Positions 6,346 to 13,095 of a stretch of DNA of 13,095 nucleotides are shown in pieces. Origin of the DNA: Acidobacteriota bacterium (lineage in GTDB: Bacteria > Acidobacteriota > Terriglobia > Acidiferrales > UBA7541); contig QHYP01000150.1 of the NCBI GenBank assembly GCA_003224195.1, forward strand, positions 11,875-24,969, written 5' to 3'. The first letter of the stretch is position 1, and each line of letters begins with the position of its first letter. A program made the position numbers and the translations under genes. Below the pieces are notes generated by a model that did not search any database, had not been told where the DNA came from, and worked only from the letters and a program-made list of their open reading frames with translations.

Positions 6346-8057
6346 GGCTTGGTCGCACCTTGTTTCGCGGCCGGCAGGCGCTGCAGAAGCTGCTTTGCCC
6401 CCGCGTAATTGGGAGCGAGCTGGAGCGCATGTTCCAGCTCCTGCCGCGCTAGGTCCGGCTTCTTTTGGTCAATGTAGAGTCTCGCAAGCGCGGTGCGCGT
6501 TCCAGCGGAATCGCGCGTCGCGATCGAAGTCCGCAACTCCGCCACCGCTTCGTCCAGTTTCCCCTGCCGCCGCAGCACGTCCGCGAGGCCGCGGTGCGCC
6601 GACGCATCGCGCGCATCCGCTGCCAGCGCCGCCCGGAATTCACGTTCCGCGTCGGCCAAGTGTCCCGCGGAAAGCTCCAGCCGCCCGCGTCTCACGTGTT
6701 CCGGGCCCGGCATGCTTGCAGGCGAGCTCGGCGAGCCATTCGAGTGCCGCTGTGCAAACTCGACTTCTTGGGGCAGCGCCGTCACGTCCAGTTCGGCGAT
6801 GATCCGCCCGAACCCGGCAAGATTTTCCGGGCGAACGGCGGGCAGCGGGCCTGCCCGCGATGTAGTTGGAGAAGAGGTCCGCTCGGCTTCGGCCTCGGAT
6901 TTCTTCCCGGCACGCTCGAGCGCAAAAATAAGCAGCGCCCGCGCCTCCGTGTCGTCGGTCTCGCGCTGCAGAGCTTCGCGAAACTCCGTAACCGCCTCAT
7001 CCAAATTACTCGCGCGCAGAGCGATCAATCCAAGATTGAACAGGTAGTCGCTCTCATCCGGGTCCAGATCGGCGGCGCGGCGAAGATCTTCCTGCGCGGG
7101 CTCGAGCTTGCCAAGGCGTGAACGTGCGATCGCCAGATTGTTGAGAACCTCCGGCAGATCACCAGCCTCGGCAGCAACGCGCCGGAGCGATTCCTGCAAG
7201 GCCGAAAATGTCGTCTCGGCCCGGTCCGGCTCGTTCATCCACAGCCGACAGACTCCCGTCGAGAACATCGCTTGCGTGTAGCGCTCATGCGCGGGTGGGA
7301 TACGCGCAAACCAGGTAATCGCCGTGGGACAGTCGCGCTTGGTGAACGCAACCTGGCCCAGGGCATAGGCGGGTTCCGGCCACTCGGGTTCGAGCCGGAC
7401 CGCTTCACGTAATTCGCGGGTACGCGCCTCTTCCTGCGTCGCCAGCCGGCCGCGAACGAAATGCTCAAAGGCATCGAGCCGCAGCGGCCTCTGCGCCCGC
7501 GAAAAATCGGCAAGGCCCATCGCGAAATTGCGGTCATTCGCAGAGAACAGCCGCCACACGAGTCGCGTGTGCAGGTCCATCAAGGTTTCGAGCAGCCCGG
7601 TCTCGCGTACGGGTGGAAAGAGCGCAGCCGGGCTCACCCGCAAGAGATGCGCCTGCACGGAAAGAATGTTGCCGTCAAACGTGTAACTCCCGAATATCAC
7701 GAAATCCGCGTCCAACTCCCCGGCAACGTGCAGCATCGTGGCTCGACTGAACTTTGCCGAAGAAGGCAGGCCGTACCGCTCGAGCTCCGACGTGCGGGCT
7801 TCGTGAGTAAACACTGGTTTGCCCGCGGCCGACAGCCGCTCGATGGTCAGCTCCTCCAGTCCTTCGCTGAGCCAGTCAAGACGCGGCCCCCCGCCTGTAT
7901 TCTCGAAAGGAAACACGAGAAAGCTGCCTTGTGATGGACTGGTGGGCGGCGTGCCTGCGGGAGCGGTTTGCGCAGAAGCGGGCCCAGGCAAAACGCCGAG
8001 CATCGCAATCGCGCACAGCATGCGCAAAGAATTCCAACTGAAAGAGCTCTGCACCAT
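6342..8057 (-). CDS. Secreted TPR protein with N-terminal TolB/FlgO-like domain
   Basis: The protein has 571 residues from the ATG at 8057. That start gives a good signal peptide (basic turn, then LCAIAMLGVLPGPASA, cut near ASAQ); an upstream GTG at 8144 would add a basic extension before it, so I reject that. After a Pro/Ser/Thr linker a mixed alpha/beta domain (about 45-175) begins with SFLVFPFENT and DWLSEGLEELTIERL. This resembles the TolB-N/FlgO-like fold used to detect nucleotide-independent envelope proteins in many TPR proteins. TPR-like helix pairs then fill about 200-375 (for example PEVLNNLAIARSRLG, DYLFNLGLIALRASNLDEAV). A Ser/Pro-rich gap follows, and a second TPR block covers about 425-560. 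No catalytic residues are apparent. Its stop overlaps the nfeD ATG, so it likely belongs to the NfeD-slipin operon and may be a periplasmic scaffold. Function unknown. Confidence 0.85.
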   Translation of the reverse strand: MVQSSFSWNSLRMLCAIAMLGVLPGPASAQTAPAGTPPTSPSQGSFLVFPFENTGGGPRLDWLSEGLEELTIERLSAAGKPVFTHEARTSELERYGLPSSAKFSRATMLHVAGELDADFVIFGSYTFDGNILSVQAHLLRVSPAALFPPVRETGLLETLMDLHTRLVWRLFSANDRNFAMGLADFSRAQRPLRLDAFEHFVRGRLATQEEARTRELREAVRLEPEWPEPAYALGQVAFTKRDCPTAITWFARIPPAHERYTQAMFSTGVCRLWMNEPDRAETTFSALQESLRRVAAEAGDLPEVLNNLAIARSRLGKLEPAQEDLRRAADLDPDESDYLFNLGLIALRASNLDEAVTEFREALQRETDDTEARALLIFALERAGKKSEAEAERTSSPTTSRAGPLPAVRPENLAGFGRIIAELDVTALPQEVEFAQRHSNGSPSSPASMPGPEHVRRGRLELSAGHLADAEREFRAALAADARDASAHRGLADVLRRQGKLDEAVAELRTSIATRDSAGTRTALARLYIDQKKPDLARQELEHALQLAPNYAGAKQLLQRLPAAKQGATKP

Positions 8058-8067
8058 TCTGCGCCTG

Positions 8068-8073
8068 ATTGTA
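8068..8073 (-). promoter_or_regulatory. Candidate -10 element before the TolB/FlgO-like TPR gene
   Basis: TACAAT on the minus strand matches the -10 consensus at five of six positions and ends 10 nt before the ATG at 8057. The leader would be only about 3 nt. No clear -35 is present (TTTGCT at about 16-nt spacing is a poor match), and the Shine-Dalgarno is weak. This would separate the downstream operon from the PBP unit. Confidence 0.35.
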
Positions 8074-8153
8074 GCAGAGGCGGGCCGGAAGCAAAGGAGA
8101 AGACGGTTCGGCCTCGCCCGCAGTGGACGCGCCTTAGAAACCACCGTTGCCTT

Positions 8154-8984
8154 TTAGGGATTCGCTGCTTCGCTCTTCGGCAAGGGCGTGAGCAGCTCTT
8201 CGATGCCAGGTGTCTTCAACACGGCCGCAAACGCGGGATCTTTTTTCACCGTGCTCATATCCGAAAAGCCTTCATCACGCGCTTTGCGAAGGTAGCGGAC
8301 CGAGCGTTCTATGTCGCCGGCCTGGGCAAAGGACTTGGCGAGCAGGAAGTAGAACCGGCCGCGGTCGTACACGGAGCGGTCCTGAAGGACCGACCCGGTA
8401 CGCGAGCCCCCGTGCTCGAAGACTTGCGGATCGAGCGCCATCGCCTGACGGAATGTGGCGATAGCCTCTTCGTACTTCTTGTCCCCGAAATAGGCGTAGC
8501 CCAGGTTGCTGTAGAGAATCGCCATGTCCGGTTGGATAGCAATCGCCTTGCGATAAGCCTTGATCGCTTTCCCATATCTCTTCCGCTGGTACCACACAGT
8601 GCCGACGTTGTTCATCGCGTCGGCGTACTGGGGATTGGTCTTGAAGGCGCGTTCGTAATATTTCAGCGCCGGCGAAAGGAGTGCTTGCTGATGATAGGCG
8701 ATGCCCAACTTGTTCAGGTACACCGCATTGTTCGGGCTTTTCGCCGCCAGGTCGCGATAAACAGCGGACGCCTCCTTGTATTCTTTGCGTGCCATGTGAA
8801 GGTCGGCAACCTGTTCTTCAGTGAGCGGCGGCCGCGCGTCCGGCACCGCCGGCGGCGCGGCGGCCTGCACACCCCGCGGAAGGATTGGCGATTTTTCATC
8901 TTCGGTTTGGGTCTTTCCCACAGGGGGAACGAAAACGGCGAGAAGGGAAACAGCCAGCGGAATCGCCACAGTACGGTAGGTCAT
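8154..8984 (-). CDS. Secreted tetratricopeptide-repeat protein coupled to PBP1b
   Basis: The 276-residue protein begins with a signal peptide (TVAIPLAVSLLAVFVPPVG, no lipobox Cys), then a Pro/Ala-rich stretch. At least four TPR motifs run from about 60 to 190: HMARKEYKEASAVYRDLAAKSP, LGIAYHQQALLSPALKYYER, NVGTVWYQRKRYGKAIKAYRK and NLGYAYFGDKKYEEAIATFRQ. Another helical pair follows (FYFLLAKSFAQAGDIERSVRYLRKA, 210-235), with a C-terminal tail containing DPAFAAVL. The ATG at 8984 overlaps the PBP stop as ATGA and has AAGGAG 8 nt upstream, so the two are translated together. It is a periplasmic protein by topology. TPR domains mediate protein contacts; the coupling suggests it binds the PBP or its complex, as TPR-bearing LpoA does for PBP1a, but that is inference. 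Confidence 0.87.
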   Translation of the reverse strand: MTYRTVAIPLAVSLLAVFVPPVGKTQTEDEKSPILPRGVQAAAPPAVPDARPPLTEEQVADLHMARKEYKEASAVYRDLAAKSPNNAVYLNKLGIAYHQQALLSPALKYYERAFKTNPQYADAMNNVGTVWYQRKRYGKAIKAYRKAIAIQPDMAILYSNLGYAYFGDKKYEEAIATFRQAMALDPQVFEHGGSRTGSVLQDRSVYDRGRFYFLLAKSFAQAGDIERSVRYLRKARDEGFSDMSTVKKDPAFAAVLKTPGIEELLTPLPKSEAANP

Positions 8985-11620
8985 GGCGAATCTCCTTTGT
9001 CTTGCTTCGGCTTGTCAGTATCCTTGTCTTTGTCCTTCTTCTTACCTCCAAAGATACCAAAAAACTTCTGCAGTGGCCCCTTTTTCTTATCGGGAGCCTG
9101 CGCATCCGGCTGCGTCGCCTGTTGCGTGCCCGGCTTTCCGTTTGCGCCAGTCTGAGCGGTGGCGCCGGGGGCAAGCGGCGGATTGCCCGGTTTTTGCGGA
9201 TCACCAGCTTGCGCCCCCGCGGCCGGCGGATTCTTCGGCTGCCCGCCGAAAATGTGCGAGAGCCAGGACGCGGGCGGGAGCGAGGTGACCATGTGTCCGC
9301 CACCGTGCCGCTCGCAGAATTCGGTCGGTGCCGTTCCGGTGACGTATACCTCTTCGCGCGTCACCGGGCACTGCGGCGTGGCCAGTTGCAGAGTCTCCGG
9401 ATCGATGGTAACCGTGACCACGCCTTCCGGCGGATCAAAATCTTTCACGTCCCGGTAGACCGGCAAAGACGTCGCGCGGATCATGAAATCGGCCCAAATC
9501 GGAGCCGCTGCTGCGCCGCCGGGCAGGCCGAGGTCACGGTTGTCGTCAAAGCCGACCCAGATCACGCACACCAGGTTGGAAGTAAACCCAGCGAACCAGC
9601 CGTCGCGCGATGTGCCGGTTTTCCCTGCGGCCGGCAGCGTGAATCCCCGGGCGCGCACGCCCGCGCCGGTGCCTTTGTTCAAGACGTCTTTCAGCAAGCT
9701 GTTCACCAGATACGCCACCCGCGGGTCGAGCACTTGATGCGCCTGCGACGTGAAACTCTCGAGCGTATTCCCGTCCGCGCTCGTCACGCTGCGCACATAT
9801 TCGGGTTCGACGCGCGCGCCGTTGGTCGCGAACACCGTATAGGCTGCCGCGACGTCGATGGGAGTCATCTCATAAGCGCCCAAAGCCACGGCTGGCGTGG
9901 GCTGAATGTTATTGCCCAGGCCGATCTGCCGCGCCACTTGCACCACGCGGCCGTAGCCGATCAGCTCGGCCACTTTGACTGTGGCGACGTTGAGCGAATT
10001 GGTCAGCGCGTCGCGCAGCGTCACCGTGCCCATGAATCTTTCGCCGTAATTGTTTGGCGTGTACTCCTTGCCATCGAATTCAAAGGTGGTCGGTTCATCC
10101 ACGACCGTGGTCGCCGGAGTGACGATTGGCGATACTCCGTCCACCGCATTGTCGAACGCCGCGGCATACACGAACGGCTTGAAGGCCGACCCGGGCTGGC
10201 GCCGCGCCACCGCGTGATTCAACTGGCTCTGGCCGTAGTCGCGTCCCCCGATGAGAGCTTTGATCTCTCCCGTGTGCGGATCGAGCACCACCAGCGCCAC
10301 TTGCACTTCCGGCACCGCTTCGCTGCTTCCTTTCTTGTCCAGCTCGCGCCGCCATTTCGCGTATTTCCGCGCGAGCAGCACATCGACGTTCTTCACGCCG
10401 GCGTCGATCGCGGCTTGCGCTGCGCGCTGGAGTGACGGATCCAGCGTCGTATAGACGCGGAAATTCTGCGAGAGCAGTTCGTTCTCGGAGAATTTCTCGA
10501 GCAGATGGTCTTTCACCATGTCCACGAAATACGGCGCTTCGTTCCCGGAAATCGTGCTGCGGACGATGCGCAGTGGCGCCCGCCGGGCAGCCTCCGCCTC
10601 TTCCTCTGTAATGTATTGGTTATCGACCATCTGCGTGAGGACGCGGTCGCGCGCCTGCACGCCGCGTTCCGGCCGCCGGTCCGCCGATGAGTAATAGTTC
10701 GGCGCGCGAATGATGCCGGCCAGAAACGCCGATTCGCCGAGAGTGAGCTGGTGGAGGTCTTTGCCGAAATAGGCGAAGGCCGCCTCGCCAAATCCGTGGA
10801 TGGCAAAGCTCCCGCGATTACCGACGTACACCTCGTTCATGTACAGCTCGAAAATCTGCTCTTTCGAGAAGCGCTGCTCGAGCTGCATCGACACCATCGT
10901 TTCGGCCAGTTTGCGGCCCCACGTCCTCTCCGTGCTAAAGAAGAAACTCCGCGCCACCTGCATGGTCAGCGTGCTGGCGCCTTGCAAGTGCGCTTTGTGG
11001 CGCAAGTCGGCCCACGCCGCGCCCAAAATGCGCACGGGATCGAAACCGGGGTGCTCGAAAAATCGCTTGTCTTCCGCGGAGAGAACTGCGTTCAAGAGCG
11101 GCTTCGGAATGTCGGCGTAGCGCACCGGCCTGCGCTTTTCGCGCGCACTATCAAACAGATTCGTGATCAGCTCGGGCTCGATGTCCGCGCTCGTAAGCTC
11201 GTTGCCGCCGCCGAGCGGCCGGATGGAACTGATGGTCTTGCCGGCGAACTTGACCTCTAGCGTGTTCCCGCCGTCGAAGTAGGAGAGTTTGCTGGGACGA
11301 ATGTCGACCGTGCCGCCGCGAGAGGTGTACTGGCCCAGCGCGCCGTCTTCGTTCTTTGTCCGGTAGCCGGCCCGCAGCAGGTATGCTGCCAGTTCCTCCG
11401 CCGACATGGATTCGCCCGGCGCAATGTGGAAGGGGGCCGAAAAGATCTGCGTCGTGTTCTGCAGGACGTTCCCGGACAGGCGCTGGTCAATCATCCGGGA
11501 GTACTTGAAGTAGTATCCCGTGAAGACGCCACCGGCGACGAGGGCGCACAAGAGCAGGAAGCCAAGAACACCCAGACCTATAGTGGAGGTCCAAAAACCC
11601 TTCTGCACTCGAATCTGCAA
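8981..11620 (-). CDS. Bifunctional class A penicillin-binding protein, PBP1b-like
   Basis: This enzyme polymerises lipid II into glycan strands and cross-links the stem peptides, anchored in the inner membrane. From the TTG at 11620 it has 879 residues (13 fewer than the longest frame). One N-terminal membrane helix (about 14-37) is followed by a UB2H-like domain (about 45-135), which points to PBP1b rather than PBP1a. The GT51 glycosyltransferase domain has AEDKRFFEHPG, GASTLTMQVAR and RKLAETMVSMQLE. The transpeptidase domain has SAFK (catalytic Ser near 478), SLN and KTGT. The C-terminus is unusual: a Pro/Ala/Gly/Gln-rich linker, then FFGIFGG and a Lys/Asp-rich end. The start was chosen because GGGGAG lies 7 nt before it; TTG at 11659 and GTG at 11608 are alternatives. 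The TPR gene overlaps its stop. Confidence 0.95.
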   Translation of the reverse strand: MQIRVQKGFWTSTIGLGVLGFLLLCALVAGGVFTGYYFKYSRMIDQRLSGNVLQNTTQIFSAPFHIAPGESMSAEELAAYLLRAGYRTKNEDGALGQYTSRGGTVDIRPSKLSYFDGGNTLEVKFAGKTISSIRPLGGGNELTSADIEPELITNLFDSAREKRRPVRYADIPKPLLNAVLSAEDKRFFEHPGFDPVRILGAAWADLRHKAHLQGASTLTMQVARSFFFSTERTWGRKLAETMVSMQLEQRFSKEQIFELYMNEVYVGNRGSFAIHGFGEAAFAYFGKDLHQLTLGESAFLAGIIRAPNYYSSADRRPERGVQARDRVLTQMVDNQYITEEEAEAARRAPLRIVRSTISGNEAPYFVDMVKDHLLEKFSENELLSQNFRVYTTLDPSLQRAAQAAIDAGVKNVDVLLARKYAKWRRELDKKGSSEAVPEVQVALVVLDPHTGEIKALIGGRDYGQSQLNHAVARRQPGSAFKPFVYAAAFDNAVDGVSPIVTPATTVVDEPTTFEFDGKEYTPNNYGERFMGTVTLRDALTNSLNVATVKVAELIGYGRVVQVARQIGLGNNIQPTPAVALGAYEMTPIDVAAAYTVFATNGARVEPEYVRSVTSADGNTLESFTSQAHQVLDPRVAYLVNSLLKDVLNKGTGAGVRARGFTLPAAGKTGTSRDGWFAGFTSNLVCVIWVGFDDNRDLGLPGGAAAAPIWADFMIRATSLPVYRDVKDFDPPEGVVTVTIDPETLQLATPQCPVTREEVYVTGTAPTEFCERHGGGHMVTSLPPASWLSHIFGGQPKNPPAAGAQAGDPQKPGNPPLAPGATAQTGANGKPGTQQATQPDAQAPDKKKGPLQKFFGIFGGKKKDKDKDTDKPKQDKGDSP

Positions 11621-11647
11621 ACAGATGCTCCCCGAGGGCTGAACTCT

Positions 11648-11653
11648 ATTGTC
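11648..11653 (-). promoter_or_regulatory. Possible -10 element before the PBP gene
   Basis: GACAAT on the minus strand resembles a -10 element. Transcription would start near 11641, giving a leader of about 20 nt to the TTG at 11620, enough to contain its GGGGAG ribosome site. The -35 region (TTTCCT at 17-nt spacing) is a poor match. The gap from 11621 to 11738 holds nothing else I recognise. Confidence 0.25.
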
Positions 11654-11738
11654 TCGCAAGAGCCCCGGCTAGGAAAGACGAAGATGCATCCGGAAAAGTT
11701 GCTCTTGCGCGCGCACGGGCGCTGTACTTCAGTTGCCC

Positions 11739-12140
11739 TCAATACAGGGCTTTGTTTGCGGTGTCGATGGTGAAATGGAGCTCCGTCTTATACACCATGA
11801 AATCCACGGGCACCGAATAATTGACCGCGATTTTGACCAGTTGCTGGCTGTTTTCGATCTTGATGTCCTCTCGCTTTATGGGCAGGTCCAAATCCCGTAC
11901 CTCCTTCCATACGGTCTCGCGGATCTGCTCATCCGAGAACCGGTTCACCACCGCGAAGCGCGCTTCTTCTTGCATTTTGTCCCGGAGCTGGTATTCGTTC
12001 ACGTAGGCCGGAACAATCTTGATCGAGACATAGATAACGACCAGAAAAACCAGCGTCCACGTGATAGCCTTCGCGCGGCCCTCACCGCGCTCGGCGCACC
12101 GGCGCCGCGCAACGAAGTGCCTCTTGCAGGTTGTGTTCAT
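11739..12140 (-). CDS. Small single-pass membrane protein, DUF4845-like
   Basis: The protein has 133 residues from the ATG at 12140. A basic, Cys/Arg-rich N-terminus (about 1-25) precedes one membrane helix (AITWTLVFLVVIYVSIKIVPAYV, about 25-47), and the remaining 85 residues should face the periplasm. That part includes KMQEEARFAVVNRFSDEQIRE, DLPIKREDIKIE and a strand-rich end (VKIAVNYSVPVDFMVYKTELHF). The shape and pattern fit the DUF4845-like family of small membrane proteins, a match made from memory. The function is not known. The open frame extends upstream to 12350, but that part overlaps proS and looks non-coding. GGAAGAG lies just before the chosen ATG. The gene sits between proS and the PBP gene. 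Confidence 0.75.
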   Translation of the reverse strand: MNTTCKRHFVARRRCAERGEGRAKAITWTLVFLVVIYVSIKIVPAYVNEYQLRDKMQEEARFAVVNRFSDEQIRETVWKEVRDLDLPIKREDIKIENSQQLVKIAVNYSVPVDFMVYKTELHFTIDTANKALY

Positions 12141-12153
12141 GGCTCTTCCGTTC

Positions 12154-12182
12154 AAGCTAGCACCGGAAATGAGCGGTGTCGA
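12154..12182 (-). promoter_or_regulatory. Candidate promoter for the DUF4845-like gene
   Basis: TCGACA (12182-12177, five of six matches to the -35 consensus) is followed after 17 nt by TAGCTT (12159-12154, three of six). Transcription would begin near 12147, about 7 nt before the ATG. The remainder of the proS-to-gene gap (12141-12301) shows no RNA structure or repeat I can support. Confidence 0.35.
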
Positions 12183-12301
12183 GACGCAGCGCGAAGCGGT
12201 GTTTTCGGAAAGCCAACGGGGCTGCCAAAGTTCGTGGATCGCGATTCGAGACCGGACGCCAACAGAGATTGCCGCGCCCCGCTGCCGAGTCCGGCCGGGG
12301 C

Positions 12302-13095
12302 CTAATAGGCGCGGCCGAAAATTGCGCGCTCCCTCGCGGGTTGACCGCAATACACGCAGGAGCCGCTTGCAGAACTATGCGCGCTTTCTTGGCCGAGCTT
12401 CTGGTCGAGCGGAATGCAGCGCATAGTGGCTCTTGTTTCTTCCTTGATTTTGGCCTCGCAGTCGGCGCTGCCACACCAATAGGAATAGGCAAAGCCGTTC
12501 TCCACGGCCAGCTTGAACTCCTTGTAATCTCTCGGCTCTTTTGTGTTCGCCCGGCGGAAGGCAAGGGCGCGGTCGTGCAGCGACTTCTGGATTTCCTCCA
12601 GAAGCTTGGCCACGCTATTGACTGCATCCGCCAGCGCGATGCTCGACTTGCCTTCTTTGCCCGGGCGGTCGCGGCGCGCGAGCACTGCCGCCTGCTTCGC
12701 CACGTCTCTTGGACCCAGCTCGATCCGCACCGGCACGCCGCGCATCTCCCAGTCGTTGAATTTCCAGCCGGGGCTCATGCCTTCGCGCACGTCGAGCGTG
12801 ATACGCAGACCGGCCTTGGCGAGATCGGTCTTCAGCTTCTGCGCTGGTTCCATCACGGCCTTTTTTTCCACGTCGGTCTTGAAGATGGGAACAATTACGG
12901 CCTGATACGGCGCGAGTTTTGGGGGCAGGACAAGTCCCTGGTCATCGCCGTGCGCCATGATGATGGCACCGATGAACCGCGTAGAGAGCCCCCACGACGT
13001 CGTCCAGCAGTATTGGAGCTGGCCGCCCTGATCGAGATACCGAATCTCGAAGGCCTGGGCAAAATTTTGTCCGAGGAAATGCGACGTGCCCGACT
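12302..13095 (-). CDS. proS: Prolyl-tRNA synthetase, C-terminal part (archaeal/eukaryotic type; 5' end outside window)
   Basis: ProRS charges tRNA-Pro with proline in the cytosol. The visible 263 residues start inside the class II catalytic core (GTSHFLGQNFAQAFEI, QYCWTTSWGLSTRFIGAII) and continue through MAHGDDQGLVLPPKLAP. The anticodon-binding domain follows, with VIVPIF and PGWKFNDWEMRGVPVRIELG. The C-terminal domain has Cys pairs spaced CX4C (WCGSADC) and CX2C (CVYC), an extra Cys in MRCIP, and ends GRAY. This Zn-binding-like C-terminal domain with a terminal Tyr marks the archaeal/eukaryotic-type (type 3) ProRS, which lacks the editing insertion of E. coli ProRS. The frame is open to the right edge. 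The gene ends 161 nt before the DUF4845-like start. Confidence 0.96.
   Translation of the reverse strand, partial: SGTSHFLGQNFAQAFEIRYLDQGGQLQYCWTTSWGLSTRFIGAIIMAHGDDQGLVLPPKLAPYQAVIVPIFKTDVEKKAVMEPAQKLKTDLAKAGLRITLDVREGMSPGWKFNDWEMRGVPVRIELGPRDVAKQAAVLARRDRPGKEGKSSIALADAVNSVAKLLEEIQKSLHDRALAFRRANTKEPRDYKEFKLAVENGFAYSYWCGSADCEAKIKEETRATMRCIPLDQKLGQESAHSSASGSCVYCGQPARERAIFGRAY

Noticed and set aside
8058..8144. Longer N-terminus for the TolB-like TPR protein from GTG 8144
   Set aside because: It would place a basic 29-residue extension before an otherwise normal signal peptide and span a good -10 element.
8885..10435. Long plus-strand open frame (516 codons) across the PBP gene
   Set aside because: Antisense to the PBP transpeptidase region, which carries SAFK, SLN and KTGT; the plus-strand product shows no domain and is Arg/His-rich.
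11735..11750. Hairpin GCCCT-loop-AGGGC followed on the plus strand by TTTGTTT
   Set aside because: It looks like a weak terminator only on the plus strand, where no gene exists. On the minus strand it overlaps the stop of the DUF4845-like gene and has no T-run after it.
12141..12301. tRNA-like or structured RNA in the proS downstream gap, and the open frame through it
   Set aside because: A TCTCGAATC stretch recalls a T-loop, but no acceptor stem or anticodon arm fits. The open frame lacks a start and ribosome site before the ATG at 12140.

Overview
The window is a gene-dense stretch of a GC-rich bacterial chromosome (many C/G third positions). Every gene I can support lies on the minus strand, so transcription runs from the right end to the left. 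Gene content and protein flavour suggest an Acidobacteriota (Terriglobia-like) genome: lnt beside prfB, an SPFH/NfeD pair, a UB2H-containing PBP1b, a short DUF4845-like membrane protein, and several secreted TPR proteins. This taxonomic guess is an inference; no rRNA or other marker is present.

Layout in order of transcription (right to left): 3' part of proS, archaeal/eukaryotic-type prolyl-tRNA synthetase (13095-12302, cut by the window edge); a small single-pass membrane protein (12140-11739); a bifunctional class A penicillin-binding protein (11620-8981), coupled by an ATGA overlap to a secreted TPR protein (8984-8154); a second, larger secreted TPR protein with an N-terminal TolB/FlgO-like domain (8057-6342), coupled by ATGA to a long NfeD-type ClpP-class membrane protease (6345-5206). 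The NfeD C-terminal membrane segment and OB domain sit in another frame (5260-4949). Then come a slipin (4926-4156), a SPOR-domain membrane protein (4153-3491), lnt (3491-1908, 1-nt overlap), prfB with its programmed frameshift (1820-662) and the 5' part of metK (about 461-1, cut by the window edge).

Most of the window is cell-envelope work: peptidoglycan synthesis (PBP1b), possible glycan binding (SPOR), membrane protein quality control (NfeD plus slipin), lipoprotein acylation (Lnt) and periplasmic TPR scaffolds. It is flanked by translation and one-carbon housekeeping genes (proS, prfB, metK). Tight spacing from 8057 to 1908 suggests one operon of five to six genes, with separate promoters likely before the small membrane protein, the PBP gene, the large TPR gene, prfB and metK.

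I did not find a mobile element, CRISPR array, RNA gene or clearly novel defence-like system. The points most worth a second look are the split NfeD, the metK start region (no ordinary start codon after its best ribosome site, and an inverted repeat over the -35), a 25-nt palindrome and possibly leaderless start at prfB, and the PBP1b/TPR coupling. No gene-free stretch exceeds 300 bases.
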